DNA from: Phycisphaeraceae bacterium
GTDB taxonomy: Bacteria; Planctomycetota; Phycisphaerae; Phycisphaerales; Phycisphaeraceae
DNA: 50,054 nt
Reading direction: 5' to 3'
NCBI GenBank assembly: GCA_002704825.1
Contig: PAIY01000219.1
Span: 1-50,054 of the forward strand
Shown: piece after piece, positions 17,523 to 25,795 of the stretch
Position numbering within the stretch: the first letter of the stretch is position 1
Layout: every line of letters starts with the position of its first letter
The notes under the pieces: model-generated
What the model saw: the letters and a program-made list of their open reading frames with translations, nothing else
Told to the model about the DNA's origin: nothing
The model's database searches: none
Translations under genes and position numbers: made by a program

Positions 17523-17887
17523 GTTGTTCCTGATCATGATGCTGAGGCGGTTGGGGGCAGCATGTTGAATTACCGACGTGCAACGACGTCGCCGGACAGG
17601 GGTGGTTATAAAACGACATTTTAGTGTCTTTATTATATTTGACACTAAAAATCTTGCATACCTGATTGCACGGAATTTTTGTCTATTTCTCTTTGGGCAG
17701 ATTGATGAGGGATGGCCAACGTGATTGGGGCAGTCAGCGATGGGCCGTATCATGCATCTTTCTGATGTGTAACACGCTGAGCAGATGTGACAAAATCATA
17801 TTAGCAAATGGTTTGCATGTAAGGGTTTTCGCGTGCGCCTTCACATGCAACTTCGTTGACATGGCTTGAGATATGGTTCGGGTGAAC
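17523..17887. other. Intergenic region with promoter and a stem-loop (365 bp)
   Basis: Besides the promoter at 17619-17650 it holds an imperfect stem-loop at 17813-17850: TTGCATGTAAGG pairs with CCTT-C-ACATGCAA with one bulged base and a 13-nt loop. It lies 38-75 nt past the stop of the GntR-type gene (minus strand). No T-run follows, so it is not a standard intrinsic terminator, but it may mark the transcript end or protect it. Nothing coding is convincing elsewhere in the stretch. Confidence 0.5.
17619..17650 (-). promoter_or_regulatory. Operon promoter: perfect 10-bp inverted repeat flanking a TATAAT hexamer
   Basis: Arms TTTTAGTGTC (17619-17628) and GACACTAAAA (17641-17650) are exact inverted repeats separated by 12 nt. 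Read on the minus strand, the spacer holds TATAAT, a consensus -10 hexamer. A bound repressor dimer would cover the -10 element, so this looks like the repressed promoter of the 15-gene operon. No good -35 box is visible. A related half-site, TTGACAC, occurs at 18915-18921 upstream of the SDR gene. Confidence 0.7.
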
Positions 17888-18886
17888 TCACGTGGACAGG
17901 CGCAGGACAGGATGAGGTCGGAGAATGACATCCGTCCCGGTGCTGTGATCGCCTTGAAGTCGGAGCTTTGCCAGACGCGTGGTGGCCTGGCCCAAGGCGT
18001 CCCAGGGGATGGCAATGGAAGATAAATGCAGCGACTCGGCGATGGGGGCATCGTCAAAACCAATCAACTTCGGCACAGGAATAGACCGTTGCTGACAGTA
18101 ATCCAGTACCGCTTGAACCAGGCGATCGTTACACCCAAAGACGGCATCGGGCTTCAGTCGCATGCACCTTGATGCACTTTGCTGAGCGTCATCCAGATAC
18201 CAGCTGGGGGCATGGACGACTCTCGCGGACAGACGCTTGCGGAATCCAGCCACGCGGGATTGGCTGCGTTCATCGTCGCGCGGTCCAGCATGGATGACGA
18301 ATTTATGTCTGCTATCCATCCGCGAGCGCAGAATCTCCGCTGCCATCACGCCACCGAGTTCATCATCCACACTGATCGAATCCACCTGCAATGACGAAAG
18401 GCCATGCTCGATCCGTTCATTGAGCAGCAGGGCGTGGCCACCCCAACCAATGGTCTGCTGCACCATGGCAGGGACTTCCCAGAGGATTGGATAAAACTTC
18501 TCGGAAAGGTTGATCGTCTCATCGGTTTCCAGCAGACTCACCTGGACCTGCATGCCGTTGTTCGCCAGTTCGGATTTCAGACAAGCCATCAGTCGGTGAC
18601 CAAAACTTCCCTCGCGCATCGCACGTTTGTTCAAAATCAAGTGAACCCGTTTAAACCCATGTTGCGCCCCTGCGACGAATGTCCCTGCCTTGGGACGACG
18701 TTCGAGCAGGCCGTCAGCCACCAGTTCCGTCACCAGTCGATGCGCGGTTTGATAACTGATATTAAATTGCTGAGCGATGGCCCGGTTGGACATGAATCGA
18801 CTTCCCGGTCGATGCAAACCATCACTGAGTCGTGCGATGAGCTTTTGCTTGACGAGTTGGACATGTTGGCTGGGAGGGCGGGGCAT
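17888..18886 (-). CDS. GntR-type regulator with LacI-like sugar-binding sensor domain (332 aa)
   Basis: Residues 1-75 are a winged helix of the GntR kind: MSNRAIAQQFNISYQTAHRLVTELVADGLLERRPKAGTFV spans helices 2-3 and the wing. Residues 80-330 follow the periplasmic-binding/LacI sensor pattern (VDSISVDDELGGVMAAEIL, DAVFGCNDRLVQAVLDYC, PKLIGFDDAPIAESLHLSSI). Such chimeras respond to sugars. It is transcribed away from the SDR-led operon across a 76-bp gap, so it most likely controls that operon and perhaps the promoter at 17619-17650 on its other side. ATG 18886 gives the full HTH. There is no strong ribosome binding site upstream. Confidence 0.88.
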   Translation of the reverse strand: MPRPPSQHVQLVKQKLIARLSDGLHRPGSRFMSNRAIAQQFNISYQTAHRLVTELVADGLLERRPKAGTFVAGAQHGFKRVHLILNKRAMREGSFGHRLMACLKSELANNGMQVQVSLLETDETINLSEKFYPILWEVPAMVQQTIGWGGHALLLNERIEHGLSSLQVDSISVDDELGGVMAAEILRSRMDSRHKFVIHAGPRDDERSQSRVAGFRKRLSARVVHAPSWYLDDAQQSASRCMRLKPDAVFGCNDRLVQAVLDYCQQRSIPVPKLIGFDDAPIAESLHLSSIAIPWDALGQATTRLAKLRLQGDHSTGTDVILRPHPVLRLST

Positions 18887-18962
18887 GGAGTTATCATATC
18901 AGATTTTTGATTAATTGACACAAATGATATGGATTGGTCCGTTTGCGGAGTAGAATGACCGT
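18887..18962. promoter_or_regulatory. Divergent promoter region of the GntR-type gene and the SDR-led operon
   Basis: A 7-bp inverted repeat, CATATCA (18895-18901) and TGATATG (18925-18931), flanks TTGACAC at 18915-18921. TAGAAT at 18951-18956 ends 6 nt before ATG 18963. GGAG at 18947-18950 is 12 nt from the ATG, too far for a good ribosome binding site. The layout suggests a regulator site and possibly leaderless transcription of the SDR gene; both are inferences. Confidence 0.45.
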
Positions 18963-19778
18963 ATGAAGACTGCTCAATCCATGCTTGATCGCGTCTACGT
19001 CATTGTCGGCGGGACACGGGGCCTGGGACTCTCTGCTGCCAAAGCCTGTTTGGCTGCCGGGGCTCGGCTGGTGGTTTCCGGTTCAGATGCACAGGACGTG
19101 CCCGAGGCGCAGCAGATACTGGGGAATAACGCCCGTGTCATTCAAGCCGATGCCATCGCGCCGGACTCTGCCATGCAGTTGATTAACACCGCGTTGGACG
19201 CCTTCGGACGGTTCGACGGTTTGTATCACGTGGCAGGTGGATCCGGTCGTCGCATGGGCGATGGCCCCTTGCATGAAATCACCGACGAAGGTTGGCAGGC
19301 CACCATCACACTGAACCTCACCAGCAGCTTTAACTCCGCACGGGCGGCCTGTCAGACACTGCTTAACCGCAAGACTCCGGGCAGTATTCTGCTCATGGGC
19401 AGTGTCCTTGGCAGCAGCCCGTCCTCCCCATTTTTTGCCACCCACGCCTATGCTGCCAGCAAAAGCGCGGTCACCGGTTTCGCCAAGTCCTGCGCCAGTT
19501 ACTACGCACCCCATGGCATCCGGTTTAACGTCATCGCCCCGGCATTGGTCCAGACTCCCATGTCCCAACGGGCGGTCACGGATCAGAAAATCATGCAGTT
19601 CATCAAGACCAAGCAACCCCTGGATGGCGGTCGCATCGGTCAACCTCAGGACCTTGACGCTGCAGTGCTTTGGCTGCTCTCAGAAGAATCGAAATTCGTC
19701 ACAGGACAGACCATTGCCATCGACGGTGGCTGGTCGGTCAGTGAAGGTCAGTACCCGCTGGATGTGAAAGGTCAATAA
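18963..19778 (+). CDS. SDR-family oxidoreductase (271 aa)
   Basis: Classical short-chain dehydrogenase: cofactor loop GGTRGLG (about residues 17-23), NAD/NADP beta-2 region VSGS, AGG in place of NNAG, and the catalytic Y163-AASK167 with S at 146-147 region (LMGSVLG). Length 271 is normal. It probably oxidises a sugar or polyol hydroxyl with NAD(P). It leads the catabolic operon; the ROK gene follows 2 nt after its stop. The end GGWSV is a typical SDR C-terminal signature. The start has a weak ribosome binding site, with a -10-like TAGAAT 6 nt upstream. Confidence 0.92.
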   Translation: MKTAQSMLDRVYVIVGGTRGLGLSAAKACLAAGARLVVSGSDAQDVPEAQQILGNNARVIQADAIAPDSAMQLINTALDAFGRFDGLYHVAGGSGRRMGDGPLHEITDEGWQATITLNLTSSFNSARAACQTLLNRKTPGSILLMGSVLGSSPSSPFFATHAYAASKSAVTGFAKSCASYYAPHGIRFNVIAPALVQTPMSQRAVTDQKIMQFIKTKQPLDGGRIGQPQDLDAAVLWLLSEESKFVTGQTIAIDGGWSVSEGQYPLDVKGQ

Positions 19779-19780
19779 CC

Positions 19781-20668
19781 ATGCTGGCAATCGGCATTGA
19801 CATCGGCGGGACCCAGGTCAAAGCAGGCTGCGTAACAGCGGATGGCCAATGGATCGAAAAGCATCAGCTAGATACCGGTGATGCGGACAACGCCTGGCAA
19901 GAGGCTACCAAACACTGGGTCGAACAATGCCAGCAAACCCACGGACCTGCTACAAGCATCGGCGTGAGTTGCCCCGGCATCGCGCGACCTGATGGCAGTG
20001 GTATCTCATGGATGATCGGCCGCATGCAAAGCGTGGTGGACTTCGACTTTCAGCAGCATTTTGCGTTTGAACATCCCGTCCCCGTGCTCAATGATGCCAT
20101 GGCTGCGTTGCTCGGCGAAGTCTGGCAGGGGGCAGCACGATCCCTTGAACATGTCATCATGCTCACCCTCGGGACCGGTGTCGGTGGGGCGATTCTCGCC
20201 AACGGGCGATTGCTCAAAGGACACACCGGACGTGCCGGGCATCTGGGGCATATCACCGTGAACGCTGCAGGTTCACCGGATATCTGCAACACTCCCGGCA
20301 GTATCGAACAGGCCATTGGCAACTATTCACTTTCGGATCGATCAAACGAGCAATACACATCCACCAAAGATCTCATGGCTGCAGTCCAAACCGGTGATGC
20401 CTACGCCCGTGATCTTTGGCAACAGTCCATCAACCAACTCGCAGCAGCATTGGCGTCACTGATCAATATCCTGGACCCGCAGTGCATCATTCTCGGCGGG
20501 GGCATGATCGAAGCAGGTGACACATTATTCAAACCCTTGTCGCTTGCCATGGACCAGGTCGAATGGCGTCCGACAGGGCAGCGCGTTCCCATCTTGCCTG
20601 CCACGTTAGGCACATGGGCCGGCGCTTTGGGCGCTGCCTACAACGGGATGCAGAAAGGTTTGGCATGA
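19781..20668 (+). CDS. ROK-family sugar kinase-like protein (295 aa)
   Basis: The N-terminal phosphate loop IGIDIGGTQVKAG and the GTGVGGAI loop identify an ASKHA sugar kinase of the ROK family; the catalytic Asp lies in the PVLNDAMAALLGE segment. The usual zinc motif C-x-C-G-x-x-G-C-x-E is degenerate here: the equivalent segment DICNTPGSIEQAI retains one Cys only. Therefore zinc binding is doubtful, although the substrate HIS (GHLGH) is present. It may phosphorylate a hexose or amino sugar made available by the neighbouring SIS protein. It overlaps the URO-D gene by 4 nt. A kinase is more likely than a regulator as there is no HTH. Confidence 0.88.
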   Translation: MLAIGIDIGGTQVKAGCVTADGQWIEKHQLDTGDADNAWQEATKHWVEQCQQTHGPATSIGVSCPGIARPDGSGISWMIGRMQSVVDFDFQQHFAFEHPVPVLNDAMAALLGEVWQGAARSLEHVIMLTLGTGVGGAILANGRLLKGHTGRAGHLGHITVNAAGSPDICNTPGSIEQAIGNYSLSDRSNEQYTSTKDLMAAVQTGDAYARDLWQQSINQLAAALASLINILDPQCIILGGGMIEAGDTLFKPLSLAMDQVEWRPTGQRVPILPATLGTWAGALGAAYNGMQKGLA

Positions 20669-21894
20669 ACTCACGACAGCGCATGATCCGAGCACTGAAT
20701 CACGAACCGGTTGACCGTCTTCCCGTTGATCTTGGCGGGACACGCCAAAGTGGTATCTCCGTCTTTGCCTACCAACTTTTGCTTGATGCACTGGGGTTTG
20801 AAAACACACCTTGTGTCTTTGATGTCTATCAGATGCTTGCAAAGATTGATGATGCGGTGGCTCAACGCTTTGGCAGTGACACGGTTTTACTCAACCGACC
20901 TGCCACAGCCTTCGGACTTTCCAATGCCCGGTATAAGCCTTTTGACCTGCGCGGGATGAAGGTGATGGTCCCCGAAGCTTTCGATCCGATAGATGATGGG
21001 CAAGGCGGCTGGCAGTTACAACGCGATGGCAAAGTCATCGCCCTGATGCCTGCAAACAGTGTCTATTTTGACCGTCTTGAAGCCTATCCCGGTGCGCTGC
21101 ATCCGGACCTTGAAACATGGCAGGCTCCCCAGGTGGCATCAACTGATTGGGACACATATGCAACACAATCCAAGCGACTTTACGAAGAAACGGATAAGGC
21201 AATCATCGTTGCCATGGGACCGCCGTATGAGTTATTCAACGGGATCGGCCAGGGGGATTTTGAAAGTTGGATGATCACCTTTGCCACGGAAGACGCGTAC
21301 GTGGATCAGCTTTACACGCTGTTGGTTGACCGTTGGATTGAGAACCTGCAGAAGCTTCACGATGCGGTGGGGGATCGCGTTACAGTCTTGCAGATTGCGG
21401 ATGATCTGGGGACACAGTTTGCACCGTTTCTCTCGACGCCGATGTTCCGCGAGAAGTTACTGCCACATTACAAGCGTGGTTTGGATTGGGTGCATGCCAA
21501 CACGGATTGGTTTGTGCTCATGCATACCGATGGTGCGATCGTGCCACTGCTTGATTCGCTGATTGAAATGGGGGTTGATGCAATCAATCCTGTGCAGACC
21601 ACCGCCTCGGGGATGCAGCCGGACATCCTCAAGCAGCGCTTCGGTGATCGCCTGGTTTTCTGGGGCGGGAGTTGCGATTGTCAGGGCACTCTCACGAATG
21701 GTTCACCAGGCGATGTGACGTCTGAAGTGCAGTCCAATCTCGATACGTTCAAGCCACTGGATGGTGGTTTTGTGTATACATCCGTTCACAACATTCAGGC
21801 CAATGTTCCTCCCGCCAACATCATCGCGTTGTACGACGCGGCGATGCACTATTCCCCCAAGGAGCCTTTATGTCAGTCATTCAGGACTATCTAA
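20665..21894 (+). CDS. Uroporphyrinogen decarboxylase (URO-D) family protein (409 aa)
   Basis: The start MNSRQRMIRALNHEPVDRLPVDLGG is the signature opening of the URO-D/methylcobalamin:CoM methyltransferase-like superfamily (MtaA, CmuA relatives). Later motifs DDLGTQFAPFLSTPMFRE and HTDGAIVPLLDSLIEMGVDAINPVQ match the barrel core, and HNIQANVPPANIIALYDA the usual end. It is not HemE: it is longer (HemE about 350 aa) and sits in a sugar operon. In such clusters its reaction is not established; methyl transfer or lyase activity are possibilities. ATG 20665 overlaps the ROK stop (ATGA), with AAAGG about 7 nt upstream, so a longer upstream reading was rejected. Confidence 0.88.
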   Translation: MNSRQRMIRALNHEPVDRLPVDLGGTRQSGISVFAYQLLLDALGFENTPCVFDVYQMLAKIDDAVAQRFGSDTVLLNRPATAFGLSNARYKPFDLRGMKVMVPEAFDPIDDGQGGWQLQRDGKVIALMPANSVYFDRLEAYPGALHPDLETWQAPQVASTDWDTYATQSKRLYEETDKAIIVAMGPPYELFNGIGQGDFESWMITFATEDAYVDQLYTLLVDRWIENLQKLHDAVGDRVTVLQIADDLGTQFAPFLSTPMFREKLLPHYKRGLDWVHANTDWFVLMHTDGAIVPLLDSLIEMGVDAINPVQTTASGMQPDILKQRFGDRLVFWGGSCDCQGTLTNGSPGDVTSEVQSNLDTFKPLDGGFVYTSVHNIQANVPPANIIALYDAAMHYSPKEPLCQSFRTI

Positions 21895-22664
21895 ACAAGT
21901 GTGAAAACCTCATTGACGTTGTGTCCAAACAACAGTCTACCATCGAGCAGGTTGCATCGTGGTTTGCCCAGACCATTCTTGCGGGTCGCATGGTGCATGT
22001 CTTTGCATCAGGACACAGCCGGATCATGGTCGAGGAGATGTGGCCGCGATATGGTTCATTTCCCGGCTTTAATCCCATCGTTGAATTGTCATTGACGTTT
22101 CACAATCTCGTCGTCGGCGCCAACGGTCAACGCCAGGCCATGTTTCTGGAAAACGTGTCGGGCTTATCCGAACGTATCCTGCGCAACTTTGATCTTTCCG
22201 ATCAGGACAGCGCCCTGGTGATCAGTTCCAGTGGCTGTAATGTCTCCCAGATCGAGATGGCCCAAGGACTGAAAAAAGCGGGTATGAAAGTCGTTGCCAT
22301 CATCAGTCAGGCACACAGTGATGCGAGTAACAGCAATGATCCGCGTGGCATGAAACTCGCCGATTTTGCAGACATTGTGCTGGATACCGGCGCCCCGGTC
22401 GGTGATGCCATGGTACATATTGATGGCCTTAAAACCCCTGTTTCTCCAGGCTCAACCGTCGGTGGTTGTCTGTTGGTCAACTGCATTAAAGCTCAGGTCG
22501 CACGCTTACTCACCGAAGCCGGACAGCCGCCCAAGGTCCTCACCGCCGGTGCCGTCATTGGTTCTGAAGCTGCGCGTGATCTCTTTGAATCAGCCTACGA
22601 CGAACACGCGCATCGCCTGGCCAAGCTCTATCAGAACGTGGGAGAGAAGACATGCCTGGCATGA
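21870..22664 (+). CDS. SIS-domain protein, UPF0309-like (264 aa)
   Basis: A single sugar isomerase domain: VHVFASGHSRIMVEEMWPR at residues about 42-60 is the phosphosugar-binding loop variant of the UPF0309 group, followed by ALVISSSGCNVSQIEMAQGLKKAG and VVAIIS. Related proteins isomerise or bind phosphosugars or amino-sugar phosphates. AAGGAG lies 5 nt before ATG 21870. The gene overlaps the URO-D gene by 25 nt and the FAD oxidoreductase by 13 nt, so the chain is tightly coupled. It may use the ROK kinase product. Confidence 0.88.
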   Translation: MSVIQDYLNKCENLIDVVSKQQSTIEQVASWFAQTILAGRMVHVFASGHSRIMVEEMWPRYGSFPGFNPIVELSLTFHNLVVGANGQRQAMFLENVSGLSERILRNFDLSDQDSALVISSSGCNVSQIEMAQGLKKAGMKVVAIISQAHSDASNSNDPRGMKLADFADIVLDTGAPVGDAMVHIDGLKTPVSPGSTVGGCLLVNCIKAQVARLLTEAGQPPKVLTAGAVIGSEAARDLFESAYDEHAHRLAKLYQNVGEKTCLA

Positions 22665-24022
22665 TCGCTTCTGACAAGGTTGAGGTTCTTGCCCAAGTTG
22701 ACGTGCTGGTGATCGGCGCGGGGTCTGCTGGATGCTGCGCAGCGATTTCCAGTGCTCAGCAAGGTGCCAACACCATGATCGTTGACCGTTACGGTTTCGC
22801 TGGCGGGACGAGTACCGCGGTACTCGACACTTTTTACGGATTCTTCACACCCGGTGAGACACCGCGCAAAGTCGTTGGCGGGATTCCCGACCAGGTGGTC
22901 GACGCATTAGCCAAACATGATGCGATGTTTCTTCGTCCCAATACCTACGGCGCTGGCACAGGCGTGACCTACAACCCCGATGTTCTCAAATGGGTATGGG
23001 ATCGCTTGTTGATTTCAAACGGTGTGAAGCTGCTGTTACACACACTACTCATTGATGTCGAAATGGATACTGCCGGCCGGATCATCGGTGTGGTGGTGGC
23101 AACAAGGCAGGGCCTGCGCCGGATCAAAGCCAAGCGATTCATTGATGCCAGTGGAGATGCCGAACTTTGTCACCTTGCCCAAATTCTCTGCGAAAAAGCG
23201 GGGGAAATCGATCCTGCGCAAACCTTGACGACCACGTTTCGGATGGTCAATGTCGATTTTGAAAAGTTCAATGCTGCTGGCGGCAAGCAGATGTTAAGCC
23301 AGAAGATGGCAGCGGTTGATTTGGAGAAACACCCACTGCCACGCCGCAAAGGCAGCTTCCATGCCATGCCGATCCCCGGTTGCGCTGCGACAGTTGCCGT
23401 ACGCGTCGCGGACGTTGATCCGATGGATTCAGAGCAGTTAACCGATGCGGAAGTACAAGGTCGTCAACAGGCATTTGTCTTTGAAAAGTTTGTGCGTGAA
23501 TGCGTGCCGGGATACGAAAAGGCCTGTATTGGCGGACTCTCGGTGCATATTGGCGTGCGTGAGTCGCGACGTGTTTATGGTGAATATCGTCTGACACGTG
23601 ATGATTGCATGACCGCCAGGACGTTTGAAGATACGGTTCTTGTCTGCGGTGCTCCGATTGAAGATCATCGGCAAGGCAAAGACGGGCAGGACGAAACCGC
23701 ATGGGCGTATGTCCCTGACGGTCAGGTTTATCACGTGCCTTATCGCACGTTGATTGCCAAAGACCGCGATGAGTTGTGGGTGGTTGGGCGCTGCTTCAGT
23801 GCGACACATGATGCTCACGCCAGTTGCCGGAGTATGGGCCAGACCATGAGCATGGGACAGGCTGCGGGAATGGCTGCTGCGATGTCATTGGATCAGGCAT
23901 GTGGTGCGCGTGATGTTTCGGTTACGGGATTGCAGGATCAACTGCGGACGCTGGGGGCCGTGTTGCAGATGCCCGACAAGCCGGCTGACATCTCTGCCAA
24001 CGGATGGGGAGCGAATCGATGA
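22652..24022 (+). CDS. FAD-dependent oxidoreductase, FAD_oxidored family (456 aa)
   Basis: The N-terminal dinucleotide fold VLVIGAGSAGCCAAISSAQQG with an acidic end (IVDR) binds FAD. FAGGTSTAVLDTFYGFF and YNPDVLKWVWDRLL are typical of the FAD_oxidored (PF12831) family common in planctomycete sugar clusters, as is the C-terminal CFSATHDAHASCRSMGQTMSMGQAAGMAAA flavin-binding end. No signal peptide is evident. It should oxidise a hydroxyl of a sugar derivative. It is related in sequence layout to the 472-aa protein at 44940. The preferred ATG 22652 has GGGAGAG upstream; a second ATG at 22661 is possible. The stop overlaps the next ATG as ATGA. Confidence 0.9.
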   Translation: MPGMIASDKVEVLAQVDVLVIGAGSAGCCAAISSAQQGANTMIVDRYGFAGGTSTAVLDTFYGFFTPGETPRKVVGGIPDQVVDALAKHDAMFLRPNTYGAGTGVTYNPDVLKWVWDRLLISNGVKLLLHTLLIDVEMDTAGRIIGVVVATRQGLRRIKAKRFIDASGDAELCHLAQILCEKAGEIDPAQTLTTTFRMVNVDFEKFNAAGGKQMLSQKMAAVDLEKHPLPRRKGSFHAMPIPGCAATVAVRVADVDPMDSEQLTDAEVQGRQQAFVFEKFVRECVPGYEKACIGGLSVHIGVRESRRVYGEYRLTRDDCMTARTFEDTVLVCGAPIEDHRQGKDGQDETAWAYVPDGQVYHVPYRTLIAKDRDELWVVGRCFSATHDAHASCRSMGQTMSMGQAAGMAAAMSLDQACGARDVSVTGLQDQLRTLGAVLQMPDKPADISANGWGANR

Positions 24023-25023
24023 ACCAGCAGACTCAAGCGCCATTCATTCGCACGGTGACAGGTGATATCCCGCCTGACCAGGTGGGGGTGTGTTATGCCC
24101 ATGAACATCTGATCATTGATGCTGGCTTTGCGACGCATGCCAATCCTGATTTTCTGCTTGATGACGTGGCGAAATGTGTTGCTGAGTTACAGGAAGTTTT
24201 TGACCTTGGCGTGCGGACCATGGTGGATTCTATGCCGATGGCATGCGGGCGGAATGTGCTCAAACTTGCTGACGTTTCAAAACGTAGTGGCATGCAGATT
24301 CTCTGTCCAACCGGGATTCATTTATCCAAGTACTACCCGCCGGGTCACTGGTCGACGCGTCTGGATGAAGAAACACTCTCGCAACATTTTGTCAGCGAAA
24401 TCACGGATGGCATCGATGCCAACGATGGCAACGGACCGCATTGGCAAGCAAGCAGTCATCGTGCAGGACTCATCAAAGTGGCAGGCGGATTGGATCGACT
24501 TGATGACCAGCAGCGCGTGACGTTCAAGGCTGCAGCGCAGGCTCATGTCATCACCGGCGCACCGATTCTCACGCATACCGAACAGGGGACCGCTGCCATG
24601 GAGCAGTTGGAATTGCTGCGGGATCATGGCGTGGATTTGAAGCATGTGGTGCTCAGTCATCTGGATCGCAAGTCGGATGTCGCCTATCACCGAGACGTGT
24701 TACAGTCAGGCGTCTGCCTGGAGTACGACAGTGCATTTCGCTGGAAGGTTGATCAGGTTGCTGATAATCCCACCATGCAGTTACTCACGGCGTTGCTCGC
24801 CGATTTTCCGGATCAGTTGATGCTGGGGATGGATGCTGCACGCCGCAGTTACTGGAAGCAGTATGGTGGCAAGCCGGGGTTGCATTTTCTGTACCAGACA
24901 TGGGTGTCACAGATGCAGCAAGTGGGTATCAGCGACCAACACATCCAGCGACTCTTCATTGATAATCCTGCCCAAGCCTACCGTTTTTGTCCCAACAAGG
25001 AGGACGACACATCATGCCAGTGA
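24019..25023 (+). CDS. Phosphotriesterase-like (PTE/PHP family) hydrolase (334 aa)
   Basis: An amidohydrolase-fold metalloenzyme: H28-E-H30, bridging K153 in GLIKVAGG, H186 in THTEQG, H214 in LSHLDR and D272 in GMDAAR give the complete binuclear metal site of the phosphotriesterase family. Many relatives in sugar operons are lactonases or sugar-phosphate ester hydrolases rather than phosphotriesterases. A lactonase step after the SDR or FAD oxidation would fit an oxidative pathway, which is an inference. ATG 24019 overlaps the oxidoreductase stop (ATGA) with GGGGAG upstream, so an in-frame ATG at 24004 was rejected. The 3' end overlaps the isomerase gene by 10 nt. Confidence 0.9.
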   Translation: MNQQTQAPFIRTVTGDIPPDQVGVCYAHEHLIIDAGFATHANPDFLLDDVAKCVAELQEVFDLGVRTMVDSMPMACGRNVLKLADVSKRSGMQILCPTGIHLSKYYPPGHWSTRLDEETLSQHFVSEITDGIDANDGNGPHWQASSHRAGLIKVAGGLDRLDDQQRVTFKAAAQAHVITGAPILTHTEQGTAAMEQLELLRDHGVDLKHVVLSHLDRKSDVAYHRDVLQSGVCLEYDSAFRWKVDQVADNPTMQLLTALLADFPDQLMLGMDAARRSYWKQYGGKPGLHFLYQTWVSQMQQVGISDQHIQRLFIDNPAQAYRFCPNKEDDTSCQ

Positions 25024-25784
25024 TCGCATTTAATACCGCCAATCTGGTCGCCCGGTTTTCGGGATACCAATTTGAATTGGCCAAGTGGTGGGATCAACAT
25101 TTACTCACCGTTGAAAAGACCGATGAGAAAGCGTTCGAATCGATATGCCGTGAGATTGCGCAATGCGGATACACCGCGGTGGAATTGTGGGTTGCTCACA
25201 TTGATCCTGAACGTATGACACCGCAACGTGCGCAGACCTACAAAGCCATTCTCGCCGAATATGCTTTAAAACCCGTGGCATTGGCTGGTACGTTGAATGC
25301 GGATACCGCGCGGGTGTGTCAATTACTCGACATCCCGATGACCGCTGGCGGGATTGCTCCTCAGACGTTGGATGCGGTGCGAGCGTTATCCCGTCAGACG
25401 GGTATCCGTGCTAACCATGAAAATCACCCGGAGAATTCGGTACAGGACATGCGCGAGAAAATCGCATTTGGTGCTGACGGTCTGGGGCTTGCGGTGGACA
25501 CAGGCTGGCTGGGAACACAGGGGATGGATGCCCCGAAAACCATCTCCGAGTTAGGCACACTCATCAAGCATGTGCATGTCAAGGATGTGAAAGCTGCTGG
25601 CGGACATGAGACGGTGCCATTGGGTGAAGGTTGTGTGGACATTGCAGGTGTTTTACGTGAACTCAAAGCCATTGGCTATGACGGTGTGTTGAGTTGGGAA
25701 GACGAGCCCGAAGACCGCAATCCATTTGAGATTGCCATTGAGATGCGTTTGAAGATCAACGCATGGTGGGAACAAGCAAACTGA
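25014..25784 (+). CDS. Sugar phosphate isomerase/epimerase family TIM-barrel protein (256 aa)
   Basis: An AP-endonuclease-2-like TIM barrel: GYTAVELWVAHIDP, ANHENHPENSVQDM (metal ligand H/E), LAVDTGWLGTQGMD, IKHVHVKDVK and GVLSWEDEPED supply the metal-binding Glu/His/Asp set of the xylose-isomerase-like superfamily. Length 256 is normal. Enzymes of this group next to Gfo/Idh/MocA dehydrogenases can be 3-keto-sugar epimerases or lyases. AAGGAGG sits 10 nt before ATG 25014. The next gene begins 12 nt after its stop. Confidence 0.9.
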   Translation: MPVIAFNTANLVARFSGYQFELAKWWDQHLLTVEKTDEKAFESICREIAQCGYTAVELWVAHIDPERMTPQRAQTYKAILAEYALKPVALAGTLNADTARVCQLLDIPMTAGGIAPQTLDAVRALSRQTGIRANHENHPENSVQDMREKIAFGADGLGLAVDTGWLGTQGMDAPKTISELGTLIKHVHVKDVKAAGGHETVPLGEGCVDIAGVLRELKAIGYDGVLSWEDEPEDRNPFEIAIEMRLKINAWWEQAN

Positions 25785-25795
25785 AAGGGAGCACG

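Noticed and set aside
17813..17850. Intrinsic terminator after the GntR-type gene
   Set aside because: The stem is good but there is no T-run in the direction of transcription; kept only as a stem-loop.
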